64,000 nt of DNA from Geomonas oryzae (GCF_004117875.1 NZ_RAHW01000007.1:124001-188000); one strand, 5' to 3'. Positions 7,716 to 17,555 are shown, counted from the stretch's first letter. Notes: a model not told the origin generated them from the letters alone. Program-made: numbers and translations.

Positions 7716-10700
7716 ATGATGAAACAACCCACCAAGAAGACGGTGCTGCTTACCGCCGCTTCCTGTGCGACCCTGATCGGGGTCGGCGCGGGGATCGCGA
7801 CGGCAGCCGTCTCTGCCCACAAAGCGATCCCGCTGAAGGATCCGGCAGGCCTGGCGATCACCAAGAACGCCGACGGCTCCGCCAAGGCCTTCAGCATCAA
7901 GACGACCTGCTTCGGCACCGCCGGCTGCCACGGTGACGCCGCCGCCGGGACCTCGAGCGTCCTCAAGTACACCTACAACGACATTGAGAAGCACTCCTAC
8001 CACGCTCAGCTGGGTGCGAACGAGATCCGCGGCTTCAACCCGTTCAACATCGACTCGACCGACGCTTTCCGCACCGGCGCAGGCCCCCAGGGTAAAAACT
8101 GGGTGCAGAGCCCCGGGCATGTGGGGTCTTGGTGACCGCCGTCTGCTCGCCAGTTGGCGAGAATGTACAAAGACGGTGCAGGTGCGGTTTACAACGCGAC
8201 CACGGCCCAGTTCGAAACCGTACTCTTCGGTGAGGTAGCTTCCGGCAGCTCCAGGGTAGCCAACGTCGTTGGCGGCTCGACCAAATACTACGAGCCGTAC
8301 AACTTCACCGACGCGGCCACCTTCGCCCAGAAGGCGGACAACTCCGTGGCGGGCGAGATGCGCGACTGCGGTGAGTGCCACGTCGGCGGCGGCGCGATGG
8401 AATACATGATCGACGACAGTGCGACCGTCTCCGGGACCTACGACGCAAGCAAGCGCAAGTCGCTGCGCGAGTACGTCTTCGGCGGCGCCGTCACCGCCTT
8501 CAACGCCCTGATCGACATCTTCAACGAAACCCCGGCCAACAGGGGCAACGTGGTGGTGCAGGATTACTCCCAGACCGGCGTTCTCGAGATGGACTGCCTC
8601 ATCTGCCACCAGAACGACTACAGCTGGGATAAACGCAAGGAAGCTGTCCGCAAGGGCGAGTTCGACGCATCCCGCGCCGTCGGCTCCAAACTGGCTTTCT
8701 CCGCCAAGGACGGCGTGAACGTCTTCTACAACTCGACCTCGGTAACCGCCACCCCGGCCGGCCTGGTCGCCAACCTCGAGTACAAGATCGTCGGGAAGCC
8801 GACCTCCAACCAGTGCTCCTCCTGCCACCTCGGCAACAGCATCGAGACCAAGAACGCAACCACCGGTACCGTGACCGTGACCGGCGGCGAGAAGTACCAG
8901 GTTGACTGGAAGAAGCGCGGCGAGATGTGGAGCCAGAACGGCACCATCCTCGACGTGCACGGCGCCATCGGCTGCATGGGCTGCCACGAGCGCACCGGCG
9001 CCACGGCAGGATCCACTGCCGCCGTCGGCGTGAGCGGCAACATCGGCGACAACAAGCTGGGCCTTTGCGATCCCGCCAAGGGCGGCGCTTCTCCGTTCGA
9101 CGCCATGTGGAACAAGATGGACAAGGTGGAATTCAAGGACTGCTCCGGCTGCCATGAGTACACCACCGCTCCTGCCTTCGCCACCTTCGGCGCACCGAGC
9201 TCCAAAGGTGCTCACGACAGGGCCGGCCTGACCGCCAAGATCGCCTACGACAAGGCGGGCGCCCAGGTAAGCCACATCGACCTCATCGACTGCACCGCCT
9301 GCCACATCCGTAAAGACGGCTTCAGCGGCGGCGCGTTCGTCGACGGTAGCGGTGCCGACGAAGAAGGCCGTCTGGCCGTCCACGACACCGAGTACGTCGC
9401 CAAAGGCGACATGGCCAACGGTGTCGCACTGCACTGGCAGAACGGCAAGATATACGCAGCGAACCTGCTGACCTCCTTCTTTTGGCGCGACATGAACGGC
9501 CTGAAGACCGCCAACGGCGGCTTCGACGCCAACAACGACGGCCGTGAAGCCGGCATGGATCCGCTGCTGCAGACCCATGTCGCCAACATCAACCGCCTGA
9601 ACGGCCTGCACGCCCTGACCGCGGACGGCATCGTCAACGCCGCCGAGATCACCACCCAGCAGAGCGCCATCGCGGCCGGCATCAGGGGACAGCTCGGCAA
9701 CGGCACCACCCAGGCAACCAACGCCTTCCTGCCGAAGCTCTCCTTCCTCATGGTTCCGTTCAAGGCAAGCCACAACATCGCTTCCGCCGACAGGGCGTGG
9801 GGCAAGAACGGCTGCAAAGAGTGCCACGCCGCCGGCGCGGGCTTCTACAACGGCGCCTACCCGATCAACGGCAACATGGACGGCAAGTTCAGCTTCGACT
9901 CCAACCAGGTGACCACCTTCACCAAGGTGAACGGCCTCGTCGACATCACCGATTCGCACCCGAACGTCGTGACCAAGGACGGTACCCGCTCGCTGCCGAT
10001 CCCGATCCTCACCAAGTTCGACACCCCGTACGTCCAGACCGCGACCCCGGGGCAGACGCTGCGTAACATCGACCGCAGCGAGGTCCTCTACGAGAACACC
10101 TTCCAGACCGTCAAGCAGGACTGGGTCGCCAGCATCCAGGGCGGCGCGATCGCCGCGGTCTGCAACGCTGCAAGTCCGTTCTACTGCGACAACGCCACCT
10201 ACATCTTCAACGCGGCCAAGAAGGGCGCCACCTCCACCCTCGGCTGGACCCTCAAGGTGGATGCGAAGGACAGCAACGGCGTGATCACCAGCCGCACCGC
10301 ACAGGTGGGCAACGACATGGTGACCAGCGTCGACCAGCTGGTAACTGCGCTTGGCAGCATCGGCGGCACCTACTTCACCGTCACCGCGGTAGACGCCAGC
10401 ACCGGGCTGCCCGCCGTTTCTCCGGCGGTCAACAACTCCATCAAGCTTGCTGCAGCCGACGGCTACACCATCCGCATCAACAAGCTCTCCGACGTCGGTC
10501 CGTTCGGCCTGAAGGGCGCCCTCTGGGTGAATGCCCCGATCGTACGCGGCACCAACAGCTACGCGACCCGCGCCCAGTACGTGACCTACCTGAACAGCAT
10601 CGACGCGGCTGCCTTCGGCGTCGGCCAGACTCCGGTGGCCGGCATCGCGGCCATCAACCAGGAAACCGGCACCACCGCGGCTCCGCTGGTTAAGGACCTT

Positions 10701-11273
10701 TCCTACAACCTCAACGCCACCGGCACCCCGGCTGCAGGCGCCAAGTTCCAGTGGGCTACCAACGCCGGCACCGCAGCAGTCATTGCCGACGCAGCAGCAG
10801 CAAGCACCACCATCAACTTCAGCAAGGCCGGCACCTACAGGGTCGCCCTTACCGTGACCAACGTCGACGGCGCTACCGCGACCAGCTACAAGCTCGTCAA
10901 CGTCACCAACCCGGTCTACATCAGCGTCACCGCTCCGGCCACCACCTCTACCACCACCACCGTGCCGGCAACCGCCACCAAGCCGGCCTACACCTACACC
11001 ACCGTCATCACCAAGGTGCCGGTGACCCTCGCAGCCGGGACCCCGACCTTCGACAAGGTCAGGTTCTTCTGGGGCGACGGCAGCGCATCCACCACCATCA
11101 CCGCGGACGCCCTTACAACCGCGAACGCAGCCGGTGGCCAGGCGCACCAGTACAACCGGTACAGCAAGTACTTCAAGACCGCTACCGGCAAGTACACCTA
11201 CAAGACCACGATCCAGCTCTTCAGCGGGTCGACCCTGGTCAGCTCGCAGTCCGTCGTTGTAGAAGTTCCCTAA
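7716..11273 (+). CDS. Second secreted selenocysteine-containing multihaem c-type cytochrome (TGA at 8133-8135 read as Sec140)
   Basis: The full product is 1185 residues. AAAGGAG precedes two adjacent ATGs (7716, 7719), and a signal peptide follows (TVLLTAASCATLIGVGAG). The N-terminal motif is C65-X5-C71-H72, then Sec140 in the context GHVGSW-U-PPSARQLA, which aligns with the same region of the first cytochrome. Seven CXXCH motifs follow at about residues 218, 294, 367, 420, 476, 526 and 700. The C-terminus carries the same two PKD-like domains, part of it identical in DNA to the first gene. As there, the sequence after TGA has no credible start or export signal of its own. It is a likely partner or alternative of the first cytochrome in extracellular electron transfer; the substrate is unknown. 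Confidence 0.85.
8146..8161 (+). promoter_or_regulatory. Candidate bacterial SECIS hairpin of cytochrome 2
   Basis: CTCGCC (8146-8151), loop AGTT (8152-8155), GGCGAG (8156-8161). The stem starts 11 nt and the loop 16 nt after TGA, exactly as in cytochrome 1. The first two pairs are C-G and T-A here but T-A and C-G there, so pairing is kept while bases change. Confidence 0.8.
10881..11251 (+). repeat. 371-bp tract identical to 5776-6146
   Basis: This is the second member of the perfect direct repeat within the two cytochrome genes, about 5.1 kb apart in the same orientation. Recombination between them would delete the PPIase gene and fuse the two cytochromes. Confidence 0.9.
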
Positions 11274-11321
11274 GTCCTGTCTCTTACAGGCAACTTGATT
11301 GATGCATTGCAGTAACTTCGA

Positions 11322-11352
11322 AGCCCGGAACGAAAGTTCCGGGCTTTTTTTA
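11322..11352 (+). terminator. Intrinsic terminator of cytochrome 2
   Basis: AGCCCGGAAC, GAAA loop, GTTCCGGGCT, then a T tract. It has the same core as the terminator at 6206. The gene-free stretch 11274-11644 otherwise holds the dispersed repeat at 11417 and an AT-richer upstream region for the next gene. Confidence 0.9.
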
Positions 11353-11416
11353 TCTTTCGCAGCGTGCGTGATGACGGCCCCAGCTGGTGCTAATGCTTGC
11401 ATGGGCTTACCAAGGC

Positions 11417-11455
11417 AAATCCCCTCTGTCCCCCCTTCGCAAAGGGGGGGACGTT
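11417..11455 (+). repeat. Dispersed hairpin repeat (AAATCCCC...CCCCCTTCGCAAAGGGGG type)
   Basis: A C-rich arm, TTCGCAAA-type loop and G-rich arm, preceded by AAATCCCC and followed by ACGTT. Related copies are at 11922-11961, 30041-30074 (reversed), 30176-30213 and 39855-39922 (reversed). All lie between genes, so this is a family of small dispersed inverted repeats. Confidence 0.8.
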
Positions 11456-11644
11456 AGGGCATGCTCTCTGTCACGACAAGTAACAGCATTCGCTCCACGG
11501 AATTCCCGGATGAACATTCGCAAATTTTTCTGTGAGAAAAAAGACTAAAGCTTTGACGGATGTAAGACGACATTGAAATGGTAAAGCAAAGGCGGGATGT
11601 GATATAGTGGCGTGACGTTTCGCTGTGACAGTGGGAGAAATGAT

Positions 11645-11902
11645 ATGAGCAAAACAATTACAGTATTAGTGTTTTCTCTGACAGTGCTGGCTTCCGCCGT
11701 TACGGCGTTTGCGGATGATTCCCCTTCCTGCAGGGATAGATGCACCACGGACTACACGGACTGCCTGAAGTCCATCGAATCGGCCTCACCAGACGCGCGG
11801 TTGATCCTTGAGAAGAGCTGCCAGGTGGAGGATGAAGCCTGCAGCGCCGACTGCGACGAGAAGCGCTCCCTTGCCGGGTTATTGAGGAAGCTAAGCGAGT
11901 AG
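11645..11902 (+). CDS. Small secreted Cys-rich protein with a symmetric CX3C-CX6C pattern
   Basis: The protein is 85 residues with a clear signal peptide (MSKTITVLVFSLTVLASAVT, cleaved before DDSPS). The mature part has exactly six cysteines in a mirrored pattern: CX3C-X6-C near the N-terminus, then C-X6-CX3C near the C-terminus, separated by a helical stretch. This suggests a disulfide-stapled helical hairpin, or a metal-binding one, similar in spirit to CHCH-type folds. The start at 11645 is chosen because GGGAG lies 8 nt upstream; an earlier in-frame ATG lacks a signal peptide at its end. I do not recognise the family. It stands alone between repeats and the convergent hybrid kinase gene. 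Confidence 0.7.
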   Translation: MSKTITVLVFSLTVLASAVTAFADDSPSCRDRCTTDYTDCLKSIESASPDARLILEKSCQVEDEACSADCDEKRSLAGLLRKLSE

Positions 11903-11921
11903 GGCGGCTTCAACGACAAAG

Positions 11922-11961
11922 ACCAAATCCCCCAGGCTCCCCTTCGCAAAGGGGGGAACGT
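11922..11961 (+). repeat. Dispersed hairpin repeat copy
   Basis: AAATCCCCCAGGCTCCCC, TTCGCAAA loop, GGGGGGAACGT. It is another copy of the family at 11417, lying between two convergent genes where it may also act as a weak terminator. Confidence 0.75.
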
Positions 11962-11966
11962 GCCGC

Positions 11967-14312
11967 CTACAGAGCCTCCAGCACCCCGCAGAGCTTATCG
12001 GAATCGTAAGGCTTCACCACACTCCCGCAGAACCCGTAATCCCGGTAGGAATCCATCACCTCGTCGTTGCTGTAGCCGCTGGACACGATGAGCCTCGCCG
12101 CCGGATCCTGAGCCAGAATCAGACGCGCCGCCTCCTTCCCCCCCATCCCGTTGGGCACCGTGAGATCCAGAATCGCCGCCAGAAACGGGGTCCCTTCCTT
12201 TGATGCCCTCCCGTACATGGCGACGGCCTCATCGCCGCTCGCACAGAGAGTCACCTCGTACCCTTTGCCCGCGAGGACCTTGGCAGCAAGCAGCCTGATC
12301 ATCTCCTCATCGTCCATCACGAGAACTCTCCTGCTGCAGCTGACAAGCGCCTGCTGCGCTTCGCGTTCCGCGTCGGCTTCCACCTTCGGCTGCGTCGATT
12401 CGATACAAAAAACGGGGAGATAGAGGGTGAAGGTGGTCCCTTTTCCCAAGAGGGTGTCGAAGGTGATCACCCCGCCGTGCCGGGTGATGATCGAGTGGAC
12501 CGTGGCAAGGCCGAGCCCGGTGCCGAGCGCCGCTTTGGTCGTGAAATACGGGGTGAAGATGCTCGACCTGTGTTCGTCGCGGATGCCGCACCCCTCGTCC
12601 TGGAACGAGAGTTCAACGTAGCAGCCGCTTAAGGGGGCCGGAAGCCTTTCCGCGTCCGTCGACACCCTTCTCCCGCGCACGGTCAGCGTGCCGCCGTCCG
12701 GCATCGCCTGCACCGCGTTGATGCAGATGCAGTTGAAGGCCTGCCGGATCTGGCCGTCATCCACGTACACCGGGGGGAGCTCCGGCGGCAGATCAAGGAG
12801 GCAGGTGACGTTGGAACCGCGCGTGGCTAGCTGCACCGACTCCTCCACCAGCCTCACGACCGGAACGGCTTTTCTCAGGGGGGCTCCCCCTTTGGCGAAA
12901 CTAAGGAGCTGGTTCGCGAAACCGGCGGCACGCATGGTCGCTTTTTCGGCCTGCTGCAAAAGCTCGTGGGAGTTGTGCGACGGATCGATGAACTTCTTCG
13001 CAAACGAAATGTAGCCGAGCACCCCGGTCAGGGCGTTGTTGAAGTTATGCGCGATCCCGCCGGCCAGGACGCCGATCGACTCCAGCTTCTGGTTTCTCAC
13101 GATCTGCTGCTGCAAAAGCTCGCGTTCGGTCATGTCGATCATGATGTCGACGATACGCGCGCCGGAGCGCTGGTTGCTGCAGTTCAGATGCCTGACTGCG
13201 CCGTCCTTGCAAAGCGCGCTCACCTCGTAGAAGGTGACCCGGTTCCCCTGCTCCCATGCCTCGATGGCGGCGCGGCGCTTGCCGGCGACCCTTTCGCGGT
13301 ACTCGGGTTCCGGGCAAATCAGGGTGAGCAGTTGGTCGACATCTTGAACCTCGTCCTGGCGATAACCGAAGCTCTTCGTCATGAAGGCGTTCAGGTACTC
13401 GATACCGCCCCGCTCGTCGGACCAGACGATACCCATGGGGAGCTGTTCCACCAGGTTCTTCAGTTCCTGGCGCGCCTGGGTCCTCTGCTCGATTTCCATC
13501 TCCAGGTCGAGGTTGATGGCCACCAGCTGTTCCTTCGAGGCGATTTCGAACTCCATGGCTGCCAGCAGTTCCGCATGCAGCCGACGGTTCTCCTCCTCGC
13601 GTTGCCGGAGTGACTCGGCCAGATCGTTCAAAGACGCCGAGGCCCGCCCCGGCTCGTCATCGGAGAGAACGGCTATGCGTGAGACGTAGTCGCCGCAATG
13701 GACGTTCTCCAGCCCCTGCATCAGCGAGTTGAACGATGCGGTAACCCTTTTGAGGATCAGGTAGCAGGAGAAGAGGATGAAGAGCCAGCTCGCCGTGGCC
13801 AGCACCACGCTCAGAAAGGCAAGCCGCCTTCCCTCGCGCCACAGGTCCTTGGTGCCGCGGTAAAGGCGCACCTCGCCGATGAGCTCGCCCGGTCGCTGCT
13901 CCCCTTGCCCCGGCTCGGGAAGCACGGCAAGCGGATTCCCCCGCACCTGCACGCTCTGTCGTATCAGATCCGCACCTGCGGTAGTCCCAAGGCGCACCAT
14001 GGTCCTGCCGCTCGCGGCTGCGATCTCCACGCCCCGTATCTCGGGAAGGATGAGCGCCTGGCGAGCGTGCGACTCGAGCAGGTCGGTGTTCTCCGCGTAA
14101 AGGGGAAGCCGCACCGAGTCGGCCAGGGCATGGGCCTGCAGGCGGAGCATCTCGGCGGCGTGCCGCTTGTTCTGGTTGATCTGGTGCAATACGAAGAGCG
14201 TGACGCAGACGATGGTGATCAGCGCGGAGAAGAGCGTAAAACGCAGGAACAGCTTGTATTGGAAGCTCGAGCGAAGGGCGCCCAGGCGTCCGGAGGGAGA
14301 AGGCGTTTCCAT
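11967..14312 (-). CDS. Membrane hybrid sensor histidine kinase (PAS, HisKA, HATPase, receiver)
   Basis: The protein is 781 residues. A transmembrane helix near 22-45 (LFLRFTLFSALITIVCVTLFV) and a second near 165-190 (AFLSVVLATASWLFILFSCYL) flank a periplasmic sensor of about 120 residues. A HAMP-like segment and coiled coil follow, then a PAS domain (about 285-400), the H-box GGIAHNFNNALTGVLGYI, ATPase motifs (FQDEGCGI, GTGLGLATVHSII) and a C-terminal receiver (VLVMDDEE, ILDLTVPNGMGG, VVKPYD). It can therefore autophosphorylate and pass phosphate to its own receiver. It is divergent from the TonB receptor operon and may regulate or sense the same substrate; that link is inferred. No strong ribosome binding site precedes the ATG. 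Confidence 0.92.
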   Translation of the reverse strand: METPSPSGRLGALRSSFQYKLFLRFTLFSALITIVCVTLFVLHQINQNKRHAAEMLRLQAHALADSVRLPLYAENTDLLESHARQALILPEIRGVEIAAASGRTMVRLGTTAGADLIRQSVQVRGNPLAVLPEPGQGEQRPGELIGEVRLYRGTKDLWREGRRLAFLSVVLATASWLFILFSCYLILKRVTASFNSLMQGLENVHCGDYVSRIAVLSDDEPGRASASLNDLAESLRQREEENRRLHAELLAAMEFEIASKEQLVAINLDLEMEIEQRTQARQELKNLVEQLPMGIVWSDERGGIEYLNAFMTKSFGYRQDEVQDVDQLLTLICPEPEYRERVAGKRRAAIEAWEQGNRVTFYEVSALCKDGAVRHLNCSNQRSGARIVDIMIDMTERELLQQQIVRNQKLESIGVLAGGIAHNFNNALTGVLGYISFAKKFIDPSHNSHELLQQAEKATMRAAGFANQLLSFAKGGAPLRKAVPVVRLVEESVQLATRGSNVTCLLDLPPELPPVYVDDGQIRQAFNCICINAVQAMPDGGTLTVRGRRVSTDAERLPAPLSGCYVELSFQDEGCGIRDEHRSSIFTPYFTTKAALGTGLGLATVHSIITRHGGVITFDTLLGKGTTFTLYLPVFCIESTQPKVEADAEREAQQALVSCSRRVLVMDDEEMIRLLAAKVLAGKGYEVTLCASGDEAVAMYGRASKEGTPFLAAILDLTVPNGMGGKEAARLILAQDPAARLIVSSGYSNDEVMDSYRDYGFCGSVVKPYDSDKLCGVLEAL

Positions 14313-14682
14313 GGCAAGGCCTTTGTTGGGGTCGGCGCCGCGGCCGAATCGTGGCCGGGTGGTGCAGACGGCGGCTTCATCGTTGTGTGTAACAGCTGCG
14401 TCCAGGGCGAGCTTTGGAGCTGAGCTTAAGGCTGCGAACCTGAGGCAGTGTGAATGTTTGTACGCGAGGCATTACATGGAGTCTGACGGAGGACTATACC
14501 AGATATGCCGCGGGATTCAACTGTAATAAGCGGCCAATTCGTCCATCATTGACCGCAGAAGCACTGTATTACCTGAATTCCTTTGACAGAGAAGCATCAA
14601 ACTGATAGGTATGCAGCGATCTTTGTGCAAGTTCTTTTAGGAATCATGCAACTGTCAACGGCTCTTTTCCGGGGAAATCCTT
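14313..14682. other. Divergent intergenic region upstream of the TonB receptor
   Basis: No gene is seen here. TTGACA (14583-14588) is followed 17 nt later by TAGGTA, a possible but poor -10 box, about 70 nt before the receptor start. No palindromic iron-box could be identified with confidence. Confidence 0.35.
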
Positions 14683-16566
14683 TTGACAGCAAAACAGTTC
14701 ATCACAATCCTGCTTGCCTCCCTGATGGTCCTGTCACCCATGGCCGTCACCCAGCTTCGCGCCGAGGATACCGACGAGGTGACGCGCTCGCTCGGCCTTT
14801 CCGGCGAAGATGTCGCCGCAGTCCCCCATTCCCCCCGTCCCGCTTCGCTCATCGCGGAAAACGTTACCGTAATAGATGCCGACGAGATCGCCCGGCTTAA
14901 CGCCCACACCGTGGCCGACGTGCTTCAGACGGTCCCCGGCGTCCAGGTGGACCTGCTGCAGACTCCCGGCAACATAGTCCTTTACGACATCCTCGGCAGC
15001 ACGAACCGGCACATCCTGGTGCAGATCGACGGGGTGCCGCAGAACTTCGTAAGCTCCGACAACATCGCCCACATCGGCAGCATTCCGGTGCAGATGATCG
15101 AACGCATCGAGATCATCAAGGGGGCAGCCTCGGCAGCCTGGGGCTCGGCGCTTGGGGGGGTGATCAACATAGTCACCAAGCTCCCCGCCCAGGAGACCCC
15201 GGCTACCGGTATTGCCTCGGCCTCCATCGGCAGTGACGCCACCAGTGACCTGAGGGCGGAAGTCAGCGGCACCGTGGATCAGTTCGGGTACTACCTGACC
15301 GGCGGAAAGCTCTTCTCGGACGGCCTCATCCCCCGAAACGACGTTGATTTCAACCACGGCTTCGGAAAACTGAGTTACGACTTCTTGAACGGCGGCAGGG
15401 CCGTCCTGGCCGTCGATGCCCGCGACACCGACGCGGGCATCAGCGAGTCCTCCCGCTACAACTTCTGGGAAACCGGGATGGTGCGCTACCTGAACGGCTA
15501 CCTCTCCGTACAGTACCCTCTCGCCGAGCGCTTGACGCTCGAGGCGAACGCCCGGGGGGGGCGGCGCAGGACGGAACACATGATCGGAAACCTCGTCCCG
15601 TCGCCGGGCTGGCCTAACCCCTTCAGCCACGCCATGGCGCGCGAGGTGTACCAGGGATACGAGGCTGCACTCAACTGGGGGGACGCAAGCCGGGGACTCA
15701 AGGCCGGGGCGGAGTACGAACAGACCGGGGTGGTGCAACGTGAACTGCTCAGGGAGACTCCGTACGACATCGACACCACCCTCACCCGCTACAGCGCGTA
15801 CCTGAACGGCACCTATACCATCGGAAGGCTCTCCGTGCTCCCCGGGGCCCGCTTCGACCGTTTCAACCTTTTGGACGACGCCCGCAGCGGCACCCTTGGC
15901 GCCACCTACCGCCTGACCGACAACACCCTTTTGCGCGGCTATGCAGCGTACGGCTACAGCATGCCGCTCATCAGCAGTTACGGCTCTCCGGACGGACAGG
16001 TGCCGCACAAGCTGCAGCAGATACGTACCGTGCAAGCGGGGATCGAGAGCACCGCGATTCCCTACCTGTGGTTCAAGGTGATGCTGTTTGACAACGAGGT
16101 CTGGAACATCCAGACCCTCGACCGCTACAACGTGCTGCACCTGGACGAACAAAGCCGCGAAGGGGTCGACATGGAATGGCGCACCTCTTCCCTGCACGGC
16201 TTCATGCTAAGCGGCGGCTACACCTTCATGGACGCCCGCGACAAAAAGACCGGGAAACAGTTAAGCGGCGGCGAGAGCGGCCCGCGCCACGCGGTCAAGG
16301 GGGCGCTCACCTACCAGAACGAGGAGATCGGTCTCACCTCTGTCCTGACCGGCAACTACAGCGATTGGAACCTCACCACGGTCGGTGCCGACTCGACCGG
16401 CATGCTCGTGGACCTGCACGTGACCCAGAAGCTCGCGCCGTCCTCGGACCGGTCACCGGAGCTCTTCTTCTCGGTGCGCAACCTCCTGGACACCAAGCTG
16501 TACCAGTACGATTTCCGCCCGGCGGCTCCGCGGTGGTTTGAGTTCGGGGGGAGGTTACGCTTCTGA
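14683..16566 (+). CDS. TonB-dependent outer-membrane receptor
   Basis: The protein is 627 residues. The start is taken as TTG at 14683, giving a good signal peptide (ITILLASLMVLSPMAVT) with GGGGA 7 nt upstream. The plug domain spans about 60-170, with 'AENVTVIDADEI', 'VADVLQTVPGV', 'QIDGVPQN' and 'IERIEIIKGAASAAWGSALGGVINIVTK', the hallmark of this family (quoted in pieces). The rest is a 22-strand barrel ending in aromatic 'WFEFGGRLRF'. It lacks cysteine and haem motifs. The stop codon overlaps the ATG of the ABC-type binding protein (TGATG), so the two are translationally coupled and probably work on one substrate. The substrate is not evident; no Fur box or cobalamin element was recognised. 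Confidence 0.93.
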   Translation: MTAKQFITILLASLMVLSPMAVTQLRAEDTDEVTRSLGLSGEDVAAVPHSPRPASLIAENVTVIDADEIARLNAHTVADVLQTVPGVQVDLLQTPGNIVLYDILGSTNRHILVQIDGVPQNFVSSDNIAHIGSIPVQMIERIEIIKGAASAAWGSALGGVINIVTKLPAQETPATGIASASIGSDATSDLRAEVSGTVDQFGYYLTGGKLFSDGLIPRNDVDFNHGFGKLSYDFLNGGRAVLAVDARDTDAGISESSRYNFWETGMVRYLNGYLSVQYPLAERLTLEANARGGRRRTEHMIGNLVPSPGWPNPFSHAMAREVYQGYEAALNWGDASRGLKAGAEYEQTGVVQRELLRETPYDIDTTLTRYSAYLNGTYTIGRLSVLPGARFDRFNLLDDARSGTLGATYRLTDNTLLRGYAAYGYSMPLISSYGSPDGQVPHKLQQIRTVQAGIESTAIPYLWFKVMLFDNEVWNIQTLDRYNVLHLDEQSREGVDMEWRTSSLHGFMLSGGYTFMDARDKKTGKQLSGGESGPRHAVKGALTYQNEEIGLTSVLTGNYSDWNLTTVGADSTGMLVDLHVTQKLAPSSDRSPELFFSVRNLLDTKLYQYDFRPAAPRWFEFGGRLRF

Positions 16567-17429
16567 TGCGCGCACCGATCCCCTTCATGCTGCTTTTCCT
16601 CGTCATGCTGGTGTCGCCACGCCTGGCCGAGGCCCTGGACGTGCTCATCCTGCAAAGCGGCCGCAGCCCCGTCTATACCGACGCGCTGCGCGGCCTGCAT
16701 GGCGCCGCCAAACTCGACTCCAGAACCGTGGTGCTCTCGGACTACTCCGACGTCGACGTGCAGCGCCTGGTCAGGGAGGAACGCCCGAGGCTTCTGATCG
16801 CAATGGGAGACCGCGCCCTGAACGAGTGCCGCAAGACCAGGGAGGTCCCGGTACTCGCCCTGCTCTCCCTGGCGCTCACCCAGAAGCCGGTCCCCGATCA
16901 TGTAGGCGGCATCGCCATGACCGCCGCGCCGGGGCGCTACCTCGAGCTCTTCGCCCAGATGCGGGCCAAGCGGGTGGGGGTGCTCTACGACCCGAGGCAA
17001 TCGGGACTCTACATGAAACGTGCACTCGCCGAGGCGGAGGGGTACGGCGTCACCATCGTCACCGAGGCGCTGCGTAACCCGCGCGACCTGCAGGGGAAAC
17101 TGGAGAAATTGAAGGGGGACATCGACCTGCTCTGGCTGTTGCCAGACAGCACCGCCATCACCACGGTCAACCTGGAAGCGCTCCTCGTCTTCTCCATGAC
17201 CCAGGCGGTCCCGGCGGTGAGCTTCACCGGACAGTACGTGAAAAACGGCGCCGCGGCCGCCCTGGACATCGATCCGTACGACCTGGGGGGGCAGGCGGGC
17301 GAGATGGCCCAGTCGCTGCTGCGTTCCGGCGGGGGGCACCGGGTCCCCATCGTCGACCCGCGCAAGGTCCGTCTCCAGGTCAACGAGAGCGTGCTGCGCA
17401 AATTGCACTTGAAACCGCCTACCCCTTGA
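16566..17429 (+). CDS. ABC transporter substrate-binding protein-like (PF04392 type)
   Basis: The protein is 287 residues with a signal peptide (MRAPIPFMLLFLVMLVSPRLAEA). The body matches the periplasmic-binding fold of PF04392: 'ILQSGRSPVYTDALRGLHGA', 'RPRLLIAMGDRALNECR', 'KRVGVLYDPRQSGLYMKRALAEAEGYGV' (in part), and 'AVPAVSFTGQYVKNGAAAALDIDPYDLGGQAGEMA'. Such proteins are usually found with TonB receptors or sensor kinases and without their own permease, as here. It starts within the stop codon of the receptor gene and ends before a bidirectional terminator. It may act as a periplasmic sensor partner for the divergent hybrid kinase rather than as a transporter component; this is inference. 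Confidence 0.85.
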   Translation: MRAPIPFMLLFLVMLVSPRLAEALDVLILQSGRSPVYTDALRGLHGAAKLDSRTVVLSDYSDVDVQRLVREERPRLLIAMGDRALNECRKTREVPVLALLSLALTQKPVPDHVGGIAMTAAPGRYLELFAQMRAKRVGVLYDPRQSGLYMKRALAEAEGYGVTIVTEALRNPRDLQGKLEKLKGDIDLLWLLPDSTAITTVNLEALLVFSMTQAVPAVSFTGQYVKNGAAAALDIDPYDLGGQAGEMAQSLLRSGGGHRVPIVDPRKVRLQVNESVLRKLHLKPPTP

Positions 17430-17450
17430 TGCCATTGACGCCATTGACGC

Positions 17451-17486
17451 AAAAGAGGCCGCCCCTTTCCGGGGCGGCCTCTTTTC
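17451..17486. terminator. Bidirectional intrinsic terminator
   Basis: AAAAGAGGCCGCCCC, TTTC loop, GGGGCGGCCTCTTTT. It ends the receptor operon. Confidence 0.9.
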
Positions 17487-17526
17487 GTTTCATGGCCAGC
17501 CTTGATCTCTCGCTACAGAACGTCCA

Positions 17527-17555
17527 CATCCCCTCTCCCTTTGGGAGAGGGGATG
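17527..17555. repeat. Inverted repeat downstream of alanine dehydrogenase
   Basis: CATCCCCTCTCC and GGAGAGGGGATG form a 12-bp stem around CTTTG, 20 nt beyond the ald stop. It has no T tract on the minus strand. A relative (CTCTCCCCTCGGGAGAG) lies just after the DUF309 gene near 60675. Confidence 0.7.

Noticed and set aside
7620-11402. Very long open frame antisense to the second cytochrome
   Set aside because: Same reason; the haem motifs, signal peptide and ribosome binding site belong to the plus strand.
11510-11527. -24/-12 promoter before the small Cys-rich protein
   Set aside because: GG and GC are in register, but the surrounding bases do not match the consensus.
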